Assembly: GCA_050699035.1 (NCBI GenBank)
Contig: JBOHDE010000171.1
Location: 1 to 8,659 of the forward strand
Direction: 5' to 3'
DNA: 8,659 bases
Source: WHTB01 sp050699035
GTDB lineage: Bacteria; Actinomycetota; Actinomycetes; Propionibacteriales; Nocardioidaceae
Shown here: in pieces, positions 1-5,729 of the stretch
Layout: each line of letters opens with the position of its first letter
Numbering within the stretch: position 1 is the first letter of the stretch
Translations under genes and position numbers: made by a program
The notes under the pieces: model-generated
What the model saw: the letters and a program-made list of their open reading frames with translations, nothing else
Databases searched by the model: none
What the model was told of the DNA's origin: nothing

Positions 1-18
1 CGACACGCCGGCGTGTCG
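1..18. repeat. 18-bp perfect palindrome upstream of obgE
   Basis: The first 18 bases, CGACACGCCGGCGTGTCG, equal their own reverse complement. As RNA they could form a 7-bp stem closed by a CCGG tetraloop. No T-run follows, so it is not a classical intrinsic terminator. It lies 48 bases before the obgE start, where the rpmA-obgE spacer is expected. It touches the window edge, so a longer structure may be cut off. Function unknown: it could be an attenuating or processing hairpin, an operator, or chance. Confidence 0.5.
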
Positions 19-66
19 CACCAACTCGTCACACTCACCGGGCGGGACCGACAGATTGAGGACGCG

Positions 67-1428
67 ATGGCAGTGCCGACGTTCGTCGACCAGGTGACCC
101 TCCAGGTCGCCGCGGGACGAGGCGGCGACGGAGTCGCGTCGGTCCACCGGGAGAAGTTCAAGCCGCTCGGCGGACCCGACGGCGGCAACGGCGGTGACGG
201 CGGCTCGGTGATCGTCCGGGTCGACCCGAACGTGACCACGCTGATCGACTACCACCACTCGCCGGCCCGGCGCGCCCCCAACGGCGGACAGGGCGCCGGC
301 GACAACCGCAGCGGCGGCAACGGCACCGACCTGGTCCTCGACATCCCCGATGGCACCGTCGTCCGCGACTCCGACGGCGCCGTACTCGCCGACCTGGTCG
401 GCGCCGGCACCGAGCTGGTGGTCGCCCGGGGCGGTCGTGGCGGGCTCGGCAACCACGCCCTCGCCTCGAACCAGCGCAAGGCGCCGGGCTTCGCCCTCAA
501 GGGGGAGCCGGGTGAGGAACGTACCGTCATCCTCGAGCTCAAGGTGGTTGCCGACGTCGGGCTGGTCGGCTTCCCGAGCGCCGGCAAGTCGAGCCTGGTG
601 GCGGCGCTCTCGCGGGCCCGTCCCAAGATCGCCGACTATCCGTTCACCACGCTGGTCCCGAACCTCGGGGTGGTCAGCGCGGGCGATGTGACGTACACCG
701 TCGCCGACGTGCCCGGCCTGATCGAGGGCGCGAGCGAGGGCCGTGGATTGGGCCACGAGTTCCTCCGCCACGTCGAGCGCTGCGCCGCCCTCGTGCACGT
801 GATCGACTGCGCCACGCCCGAGCCTGGCCGTGACCCGCTGAGCGACCTCGACGTGATCGAGCGCGAGCTTGCGCAGTACGGCGGGCTCGACGACCGTCCG
901 CGGCTGGTGGCCCTGAACAAGGCCGACGTGCCCGACGCCCGCGACCTCGCGGAGCTGGTCCGGCCCGAGATCGAGGCGCGGGGGCTGCCGTGCCACGTGG
1001 TGTCCGCCGCCAGCCGTGACGGCCTGCGCGAGCTGTCGTTCGCGATGGCGGCCGTGGTGGCGCGGCGCCGGGCCGAGGCTCCGGCCGCGGAGCCGACCCG
1101 GATCGTGATCCGGCCGCCGGCGCAGGCGGGTCCCGAGTTCGCCGTCGTACGGCAGGGCGACGAGTGGCGGGTACGCGGCGAGAAGCCTGAGCGCTGGGTA
1201 TTCCAGACCGACTTCAGCAATGACGAGGCGGTGGGCTACCTGGCCGACCGGCTGGCCCGGGTCGGCATCGAGAAACGGCTCCTGGAGCTGGGCGCGCGGC
1301 CGGGTGACACCGTGCTGATCGGGCCGGAGGACGACGCAGTCGTGTTCGACTTCGACCCGCAGGTCGACGCCGGTGGGGAGATCCTGCGCGGGCCGCGGGG
1401 GAGTGACCGTCGCCTGGAGGGCCGATGA
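67..1428 (+). CDS. obgE: Obg family GTPase ObgE/CgtA (50S assembly, stringent response)
   Basis: This 453-aa GTPase acts on the late 50S ribosomal subunit; in the family it binds GTP/GDP and is linked to ppGpp signalling and growth control. The glycine-rich Obg domain fills residues 1 to about 158. The G domain follows: G1 GFPSAGKSS at 168-176, a YPFTTL switch, G3 DVPG at 214-217, G4 NKAD at 284-287, and an SAAS G5 motif. The C-terminal OCT domain, typical of Gram-positive Obg proteins, holds the ERWV and LARVGIEKRL stretches, then an acidic tail. I chose ATG 67 because GAGG at 58-61 sits five bases before it and the conserved FVDQVTL start follows. An in-frame GTG at 13 would add 18 unconserved residues. 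The stop overlaps the proB start (ATGA), implying translational coupling. Confidence 0.97.
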   Translation: MAVPTFVDQVTLQVAAGRGGDGVASVHREKFKPLGGPDGGNGGDGGSVIVRVDPNVTTLIDYHHSPARRAPNGGQGAGDNRSGGNGTDLVLDIPDGTVVRDSDGAVLADLVGAGTELVVARGGRGGLGNHALASNQRKAPGFALKGEPGEERTVILELKVVADVGLVGFPSAGKSSLVAALSRARPKIADYPFTTLVPNLGVVSAGDVTYTVADVPGLIEGASEGRGLGHEFLRHVERCAALVHVIDCATPEPGRDPLSDLDVIERELAQYGGLDDRPRLVALNKADVPDARDLAELVRPEIEARGLPCHVVSAASRDGLRELSFAMAAVVARRRAEAPAAEPTRIVIRPPAQAGPEFAVVRQGDEWRVRGEKPERWVFQTDFSNDEAVGYLADRLARVGIEKRLLELGARPGDTVLIGPEDDAVVFDFDPQVDAGGEILRGPRGSDRRLEGR

Positions 1429-2543
1429 CCATCCGTCCGCTCGTCCGCGACGCCCGCCGGATCGTCGTGAAGGTCGGGTCGTCGTCGCTGAGCTCGACCG
1501 ACGGCGGCATCGACGACGCTCGGCTGATCGCGCTGGTCAACGCACTAGCCGGCGTACGCGGTGGCGGCCGTGAGGTCGTCCTGGTCTCGTCCGGTGCGAT
1601 CGCCGCCGGCCTCGCGCCGCTGGGGCTGCCGCGCCGTCCGCGCGACCTGCCCACCCAGCAGGCGGCGGCGTCGGTGGGGCAGGGTCTGCTGGTGCACCGC
1701 TACACCGACGCGTTCGCGGCGCACGGTCTGCGGACCGGCCAGGTCCTGCTCACGGTCGACGACGTCACCCGGCGTACCCACTACCGCAACGCGTACCAGA
1801 CGTTTGCCAAGCTGCTCGACCTCGGCGTCGTACCCATCGTCAACGAGAACGACACGGTCGCGACCAGCGAGATCCGGTTCGGGGACAACGACCGGCTCGC
1901 CGCTCTGGTCGCGCACCTGGTGCATGCCGAGCTGCTGGTGCTGCTGTCCGACGTCGATGCGCTGTACGACGGCGACCCGCGGCGGGCCGCGAGCACCCGG
2001 ATCAGCGAGGTGCGAGACGAGGCGCAGCTGGCCGACGTGGTGATCGGCAAAGCCTCCTCGGCGGTGGGCACCGGCGGCATGGTCACCAAGCTCGAGGCGG
2101 CCAGGATTGCTACGCAGGCAGGGATTCCGGTCGTACTGGCGTCGGCAACCGCAGCGACCGAGGCGATGGCGGGCGAGGAAGCCGGCACGCTGTTCCATCC
2201 CACCGGACGGCGGCGGCCCACCCGGCTGCTGTGGCTCGCGCACGCGACCGAGGCACGCGGCGAGGTGGTCCTCGACGACGGCGCCGTGCGCGCGGTCGCC
2301 CAGCGACGGGCCTCGCTGCTCCCGGCCGGAGTGGTCGAGGTGCGCGGCACGTTCGAGGCCGGGGACCCGATCGACCTGGTCGACACGACCGGATCCGCGA
2401 TCGCCCGCGGGCTGGTCAACTACGACAGCAAGGAGCTGCCCGGGCTGCTTGGCCGCAGCACCCACGAGCTGGCCCGTGAGCTGGGCGCTGGATACGAGCG
2501 GGAGGTCGTCCATCGCGACGACCTGGTGCTGCTGAGGTCATGA
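1425..2543 (+). CDS. proB: Glutamate 5-kinase ProB (AAK kinase + PUA domain)
   Basis: ProB phosphorylates L-glutamate with ATP to gamma-glutamyl phosphate, the first committed step of proline synthesis, in the cytoplasm; the enzyme is usually feedback-inhibited by proline. The amino-acid-kinase domain (about 10-260) shows the phosphate-binding VVKVGSSS with K16, SSGAIAAG at 55-62, NENDTV at 140-145, FGDND at 152-156, SDVDALY at 175-181 and GTGGMVTKLEAA at 215-226. A PUA domain follows at about 276-355 with the NYDS element. At 372 aa it is full length (E. coli ProB is 367). GGAGG at 1416-1420 lies four bases before ATG 1425, inside the obgE end, and the start overlaps the obgE stop by four bases. 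The partner proA is not next: about 1.76 kb with two other genes intervenes. Confidence 0.97.
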   Translation: MTIRPLVRDARRIVVKVGSSSLSSTDGGIDDARLIALVNALAGVRGGGREVVLVSSGAIAAGLAPLGLPRRPRDLPTQQAAASVGQGLLVHRYTDAFAAHGLRTGQVLLTVDDVTRRTHYRNAYQTFAKLLDLGVVPIVNENDTVATSEIRFGDNDRLAALVAHLVHAELLVLLSDVDALYDGDPRRAASTRISEVRDEAQLADVVIGKASSAVGTGGMVTKLEAARIATQAGIPVVLASATAATEAMAGEEAGTLFHPTGRRRPTRLLWLAHATEARGEVVLDDGAVRAVAQRRASLLPAGVVEVRGTFEAGDPIDLVDTTGSAIARGLVNYDSKELPGLLGRSTHELARELGAGYEREVVHRDDLVLLRS

Positions 2544-2633
2544 CCACGTCACGATTCGGCGGGAAGTGCTGACACCTAACCCGGAGTTACAGGACACTGG
2601 TGTCGCCAAGTCCCTCCGCACTCCGAGGTGTCC

Positions 2634-2987
2634 GTGAACGAGCCGAACCGGCACTGGCATGTGACGGTGACGTTGGCCGGTCGGGAGCACGACGCCGAGC
2701 TGGTTCGGGACGCGCTCGCCCGGCTCGCCATGGAGCGGCCGTTCCTGCACTCGATGCGATACCGGCGCAACCGGGCGGAGCTGCAGTACTGGGAGCAGGC
2801 CGAGGGCATGCTGGACGCTGCCTCACTGGCGCTGCGGCTGTGGAACGAGCACCGCGACTCAGCCGGTCTGCCCGAGTGGGAGGTCGTGGGTCTCGAGGTG
2901 CTCGAGCGGGACACGCTGCAGCATCGCGCGCATGCCGGCGCACCCGCGATGGTGGGCACTCCCGGCGCCGTGCCCCGCCCCTACTGA
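2634..2987 (+). CDS. Small conserved-type protein, predicted ferredoxin-like fold, function unknown
   Basis: I do not recognise a named family for this 117-residue protein. The residue pattern alternates as beta (HWHVTVTL), alpha (DAELVRDALARLAME), beta (HSMRYRR), beta (RAELQYWEQ), long alpha (GMLDAASLALRLWNEHRD), beta (WEVVGLEVLERDT). This suggests a beta-alpha-beta-beta-alpha-beta ferredoxin-like or ACT-like fold, then a Pro/Gly/Ala-rich tail of about 20 residues. There is no signal peptide or membrane segment, so it should be cytoplasmic. I prefer GTG 2634 because GAGG at 2625-2628 is five bases upstream. The GTG at 2628 overlaps that Shine-Dalgarno and is less likely. The gene begins 90 bases after proB on the same strand and may share its transcript. 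Any role in proline metabolism is only a guess from position. Confidence 0.8.
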   Translation: MNEPNRHWHVTVTLAGREHDAELVRDALARLAMERPFLHSMRYRRNRAELQYWEQAEGMLDAASLALRLWNEHRDSAGLPEWEVVGLEVLERDTLQHRAHAGAPAMVGTPGAVPRPY

Positions 2988-2998
2988 CCCGTTCCGTG

Positions 2999-3022
2999 GC
3001 GCCGAGGTTGCACGTATGTCGG
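2999..3022 (-). repeat. Intergenic repeat copy 1 (left arm of 24-bp inverted repeat)
   Basis: On the minus strand this reads CCGACATACGTGCAACCTCG followed by GCGC. It is identical over 24 bases to the plus-strand copy at 3161-3184, so the two form perfect inverted arms around a 138-base centre. The exact 18-base core is at 3003-3020. It begins 11 bases after the stop of the small gene. Confidence 0.9.
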
Positions 3023-3049
3023 ACCGGTGGCGACTCACCCCCACCCGTA

Positions 3050-3089
3050 CCCGATCATCCCCACGCCTGCAGACGTGGGGATGATCGGG
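3050..3089. repeat. 16-bp perfect-stem hairpin in convergent intergenic region
   Basis: CCCGATCATCCCCACG (3050-3065) is exactly complementary to 3074-3089, with the eight-base spacer CCTGCAGA. The stem is strong and lies between the convergent small gene and Kelch gene, so it may act as a bidirectional terminator of the type lacking a U-tract. No T-run follows on either strand. Its right arm (GTGGGGATGATC) resembles the 3' part of type I-E CRISPR repeats, but it occurs once only. Confidence 0.75.
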
Positions 3090-3112
3090 AACGGCACGGG
3101 CCCGTGCCGTTC
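3089..3112. repeat. 24-bp perfect palindrome next to the hairpin
   Basis: The half GAACGGCACGGG (3089-3100) is followed directly by its exact reverse complement (3101-3112). It shares base 3089 with the end of the preceding 16-bp stem, so the two structures are stacked back to back. It could extrude as a cruciform, bind a dimeric protein, or serve with the neighbouring hairpin in termination. No protein or known site is assigned. Confidence 0.75.
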
Positions 3113-3128
3113 GGGGAGGCGCGGCCGG

Positions 3129-3150
3129 CGGACATACGTGCAACCTCGAC
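3129..3150 (+). repeat. Intergenic repeat copy 2
   Basis: The 18-base core GACATACGTGCAACCTCG is at 3131-3148. It is identical to the cores of copy 1 (reverse strand) and copy 3 (same strand, 32 bases downstream). The flanks differ slightly from the other two copies (a leading CG and a trailing AC). Confidence 0.9.
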
Positions 3151-3160
3151 GGGAGGACTG

Positions 3161-3184
3161 CCGACATACGTGCAACCTCGGCGC
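3161..3184 (+). repeat. Intergenic repeat copy 3 (right arm of 24-bp inverted repeat)
   Basis: This is the 24-base partner of copy 1 in inverted orientation and a direct repeat of copy 2, with core at 3163-3180. A degenerate further copy follows at 3189-3199, matching the ACGTGCAACCT part of the core at 9 of 11 positions. With the enclosed hairpins the block spans 2999-3184. It resembles a small non-coding repeat element (REP/MITE-like), but no target-site duplication is visible at its ends. Confidence 0.9.
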
Positions 3185-3208
3185 AAAGAAGTGCGACCTA
3201 CGTTCGGC

Positions 3209-3234
3209 GGGAGGGGCTGGGACTGGGACTGGGG
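3209..3234 (+). other. Predicted G-quadruplex motif (five G-runs)
   Basis: Five runs of three or four G occur at 3209-3211, 3213-3216, 3219-3221, 3225-3227 and 3231-3234, separated by loops of 1, 2, 3 and 3 bases. This meets the canonical G3+N1-7 rule with short loops that favour stability. It starts 25 bases after repeat copy 3 and ends ten bases before the Kelch stop codon. The G-rich strand would be in RNA reading out of the proB side; RNA reading out of the Kelch gene would carry the C-rich complement. Confidence 0.65.
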
Positions 3235-3244
3235 TGCCTTGAGG

Positions 3245-4216
3245 TCAGGTGGCGAGGTCGAGGACGTCGACGTACGACACGTCCCGCAATGGGGACTCGG
3301 TGCAGCCGCCGATGCCGTAGATCTTGTCGCCGACGGTGAGGTAGCCGATCCCGTGCCGCGGCACCGTCATCGGGTTGGCGTCCGACCAGCGGTCCTCGGC
3401 CGGGTCGTACACCGCGGAGAACTCGTGGTGGGACACGTAGATCTTGCCGTCGACCGCCGCGGCGCCGCCGCGAGACATCGGCTCGGGCAGCGGCGTACCC
3501 ATGCTCCAGGCGTCCTTCGCGGGGTCGTAGACCTGCACCTGGTCGGTGGGCTCACTGACGTCCCAGCCCCCGATGACGTACAGCACGCCGTCCAGCGGCA
3601 CCAGGTCGATCGAGGACCGCGCGTCCGGCATGTCTGCGCCCTGGCTCCACGCCCCGGTGGCCGGGTCGAAGATGTCGACGGGTGCGGTCGTCGACCCGTC
3701 ACCCTCCCCGCCGACGACATAGATCTTGCCGTCGAGGACGTCGACGTCGTGGGCGTAGCGGCGATGCGGCAGCGGGGGCAGGTCGGTCCAGGCCCCGGTC
3801 GCGGTGTCGAGTATGGCCGCGAAGTCGCTGGCCTTGGCGTCGGCGTCGAGCCCGCCGAACAGGTAGATCTTGGTGCCGACCGCCGCGCCCTCGAACGACG
3901 CCAGCCCTTCCGGCACGTCGGGCCCGTACCGCCAGGTGTCCTTCGCGGTGTCGTAGACCTCGCTCGTCGTCAGGCGGTTGCCCCGAGCGCCGGTCATCCC
4001 GCCGAAGGTCCAGATCTCGTCGCCGACGACGGCGCTGGCGAAGTCGTCACGCGGCGTGTCGATCGGTGTGCGCTCCTCCCACACCGGCAGGCCGGCGACG
4101 GTCGGTGCGCCGGCGCTGCGGGTGGGCTCGTCCGGTTCGGTCTGGTCGGCGTCGGCGCTGCAGGCGGCGAGTACGAGAATCAGCGGAACGCTCAGGGCGA
4201 GCGGGGGGAGGCGCAC
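3245..4216 (-). CDS. Secreted Kelch-repeat beta-propeller lipoprotein
   Basis: The 323-aa product begins VRLPPLALSVPLILVLAAC, a lipoprotein signal peptide with lipobox LAAC and Cys19, so it should be membrane-anchored on the outer face. An acidic linker (about 20-40) precedes six Kelch blades. Blades 1-4 and 6 carry a hydrophobic-GG motif (IWTFGG, IYLFGG, IYVVGG, LYVIGG, IYGIGG); blades 1-5 also have a Y/F/L-D...W closing strand. Blade 5 has SHH where GG is expected. The last blade lacks its W strand, and the N-terminal VWEERTPI segment probably closes the ring. I chose GTG 4216 because it gives a complete signal peptide; GGAAG lies ten bases upstream. Longer in-frame starts would run through the proA start. 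Partner or substrate is unknown. It is transcribed away from proA and separates it from proB. Confidence 0.88.
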   Translation of the reverse strand: MRLPPLALSVPLILVLAACSADADQTEPDEPTRSAGAPTVAGLPVWEERTPIDTPRDDFASAVVGDEIWTFGGMTGARGNRLTTSEVYDTAKDTWRYGPDVPEGLASFEGAAVGTKIYLFGGLDADAKASDFAAILDTATGAWTDLPPLPHRRYAHDVDVLDGKIYVVGGEGDGSTTAPVDIFDPATGAWSQGADMPDARSSIDLVPLDGVLYVIGGWDVSEPTDQVQVYDPAKDAWSMGTPLPEPMSRGGAAAVDGKIYVSHHEFSAVYDPAEDRWSDANPMTVPRHGIGYLTVGDKIYGIGGCTESPLRDVSYVDVLDLAT

Positions 4217-4304
4217 ACGTTCGATTCTTCCACGCGGCACCAGGCCCACCGTTCCACGGGCTGAGACCCCGCGCAGACTTGACCGGCCGCGGGAGGATGG
4301 GGTC
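4217..4304. promoter_or_regulatory. Divergent intergenic region between Kelch lipoprotein gene and proA
   Basis: These 88 bases must hold the start signals of both divergent genes. Toward proA there is a clear GGGAGG Shine-Dalgarno at 4291-4296. A TTCCAC / CAGACT pair at 4252-4257 and 4274-4279 (16-base spacer) is a weak sigma-70-like possibility. No good -10 is visible for the Kelch gene. The separation implies that proA has its own promoter rather than being read from proB. Confidence 0.4.
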
Positions 4305-5549
4305 GTGAACGCCGTGAACGAAGCCGCCGCCCGAGCCCGGCTGGCCGCCGACGACCTGGCGGTCAGGTCGCGCGCGGACAAGGACCGCGCCATGCACGCG
4401 ATGGCCGACGCCCTGGTGGCAGCGACCGCGACCATCACCGAGGCGAACGCCCAGGATGTCCAGCGAGCCAGGGACGGGGGTACGTCGGAGGCGATCATCG
4501 ACCGGCTGCGGCTCGACCCGGACCGCGTCGCCGCGATGGCGCAGGGCCTGCAGGATGTCGCCGCCCTGGTCGACCCGGTCGGCGAGGTCGTGCGTGGCTA
4601 CACCCTGCCGAACGGACTCGAGCTGCGGCAGCTGCGGGTGCCGTTCGGCGTCGTCGGCATCATCTACGAGGGTCGGCCCAACGTCACCGCCGACGCCGCC
4701 GGCCTGTGCCTGAAGAGCGGCAACGCCGCGCTGCTGCGTGGCTCGTCGTCGGCGACGGCGTCCAACGCCGCCATCATCGCGACGCTGCGCGCGGCCGCGG
4801 AGGACAGTGGGCTGCCCGCCGACGTCGTCCAGGGGGTGCCCGCCGAGACCCGCGAGTCGGTCCAGGACCTGATGCGGGCCCGCGGACTGGTCGACGTACT
4901 CATCCCGCGCGGCGGCGCCAACCTGATCCGCAGCGTGGTCGAGGGCTCCACGGTGCCGGTGATCGAGACCGGCGTGGGCAACTGCCACGTGTACGTCGAC
5001 GCAGACGCCGACCTCGAGATGGCGACGCAGATCGTACTCAACGCGAAGGCGCAGCGGCCCAGTGTCTGCAACGCCGCGGAGTCGCTGCTGGTGCACCGTG
5101 ACGTCGCCGCGACGTTCCTGCCGCGCGTGCTCAAGGAGCTGGCTGCGGTCGGTGTCACCGTGCACGGGGACGAGGCGGTCGGCGCGTACGGCGACGTGGT
5201 GCCGGCGACCGAGGCCGACTTCGACACCGAGTACCTCTCCCTCGACCTCGCGGCTGCGGTCGTGGACTCGCTCGACGACGCGGTGGCCCACATCCGCCGG
5301 CACGGCACTGGTCACACCGAGGCGATCGTCACCGGTTCGCAGCCGGCCGCGCAGCGGTTCGTGGCTCGGGTCGACGCCGCCGCGGTGGTGGTGAACGCCT
5401 CGACCCGCTTCACCGACGGCGGCGAGTTCGGCTTCGGCGCTGAGATCGGGATCTCGACCCAGAAGCTGCACGCCCGGGGACCGATGGGCCTGACCGAGCT
5501 GACCTCGACCAAGTACGTCGTGGTCGGGTCGGGCCAGGTCAGGAGCTAG
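4305..5549 (+). CDS. proA: Gamma-glutamyl phosphate reductase ProA
   Basis: ProA (glutamate-5-semialdehyde dehydrogenase) reduces gamma-glutamyl phosphate with NADPH to glutamate semialdehyde, which cyclises toward proline; it is the step after ProB. The 414-aa length matches the family (E. coli 417). Visible landmarks are EGRPNVT at 122-128, LKSGNA at 136-141, PRGG at 201-204, ETGVGNCH at 221-228 and the catalytic thiol in RPSVCNA, Cys255. A conserved C-terminal block includes FGFGAEIGIST and GPMGL. I chose GTG 4305 because GGAGG at 4292-4296 is eight bases upstream; GTG 4314 is possible but spaced worse. It is separated from proB by an unrelated small gene, a repeat block and a minus-strand Kelch gene, so its own promoter is expected. 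It is followed after 20 bases by a small membrane protein gene. Confidence 0.97.
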   Translation: MNAVNEAAARARLAADDLAVRSRADKDRAMHAMADALVAATATITEANAQDVQRARDGGTSEAIIDRLRLDPDRVAAMAQGLQDVAALVDPVGEVVRGYTLPNGLELRQLRVPFGVVGIIYEGRPNVTADAAGLCLKSGNAALLRGSSSATASNAAIIATLRAAAEDSGLPADVVQGVPAETRESVQDLMRARGLVDVLIPRGGANLIRSVVEGSTVPVIETGVGNCHVYVDADADLEMATQIVLNAKAQRPSVCNAAESLLVHRDVAATFLPRVLKELAAVGVTVHGDEAVGAYGDVVPATEADFDTEYLSLDLAAAVVDSLDDAVAHIRRHGTGHTEAIVTGSQPAAQRFVARVDAAAVVVNASTRFTDGGEFGFGAEIGISTQKLHARGPMGLTELTSTKYVVVGSGQVRS

Positions 5550-5556
5550 CGTCCGG

Positions 5557-5569
5557 TAGATTCCCTCCC
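5557..5569 (+). promoter_or_regulatory. Putative leaderless promoter (-10 TAGATT)
   Basis: TAGATT at 5557-5562 fits the actinobacterial -10 pattern TANNNT and is followed by exactly seven bases before ATG 5570. That is the spacing at which transcription would begin on the A of the start codon. There is no Shine-Dalgarno before this ATG, which agrees with leaderless translation. No clear -35 is seen, as is common for this class. Confidence 0.55.
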
Positions 5570-5728
5570 ATGCAGCTGTCCCACGCTCTGACCACGTTGG
5601 CCGCCGAGACCGAGCCGCACACCGAGTTGCCGATGCCGGCGCTGATGTTCGGGGTGGTGGCGCTCGGCGTCCTGTTCGGGCTGATGGTGGCGCTGCTGAT
5701 GTTCGGCAAGGGCCGGCCGCATTCCTGA
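5570..5728 (+). CDS. 52-aa single-pass membrane protein between proA and nadD
   Basis: This short gene encodes 52 residues. The N-terminal half is polar and mildly acidic (AAETEPHTELP). It is followed by one hydrophobic segment at about 24-45 (ALMFGVVALGVLFGLMVALL) and a short basic end, GKGRPHS. This suggests N-out, C-in insertion. I chose ATG 5570 because the frame runs cleanly to a TGA one base before nadD, and a -10 at leaderless spacing precedes it. Small single-span proteins occupy this place before nadD in other actinobacteria as I recall, which supports a real gene; I could not check that here. Function unknown. The one-base gap to nadD suggests translational coupling, so even a simple leader or coupling role is possible. 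Confidence 0.75.
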   Translation: MQLSHALTTLAAETEPHTELPMPALMFGVVALGVLFGLMVALLMFGKGRPHS

Positions 5729-5729
5729 C

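Noticed and set aside
13..66. Longer obgE starting at GTG 13
   Set aside because: It has no Shine-Dalgarno and adds residues not typical of Obg. ATG 67 has a good GAGG and begins the conserved domain.
2540..2572. Ten-codon open frame overlapping the proB stop (ATGA)
   Set aside because: The ATGA overlap is suggestive, but the peptide is too short to judge and there is no evidence of conservation.
2571..2604. GACACC...GGTGTC inverted repeat with inner TAAC/GTTA after proB
   Set aside because: The arms are short with a large, poorly paired centre and no T-run. Not convincing as a terminator or operator.
3050..3090. Possible type I-E CRISPR repeat
   Set aside because: The GTGGGGATGATC part looks like such repeats, but there is only one copy, the stem is too long, and there are no spacers or cas genes. 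The 18-base motif copies are also irregularly placed and in both orientations.
2600..4264. A 554-codon plus-strand open frame
   Set aside because: It crosses the small gene, the non-coding repeat block and the antisense of the Kelch gene. The product has no domain and shadow-like composition.
4217..4498. N-terminal extension of the Kelch protein
   Set aside because: In-frame upstream codons would overlap the proA start, and they would bury the lipoprotein signal peptide about 94 residues into the protein.
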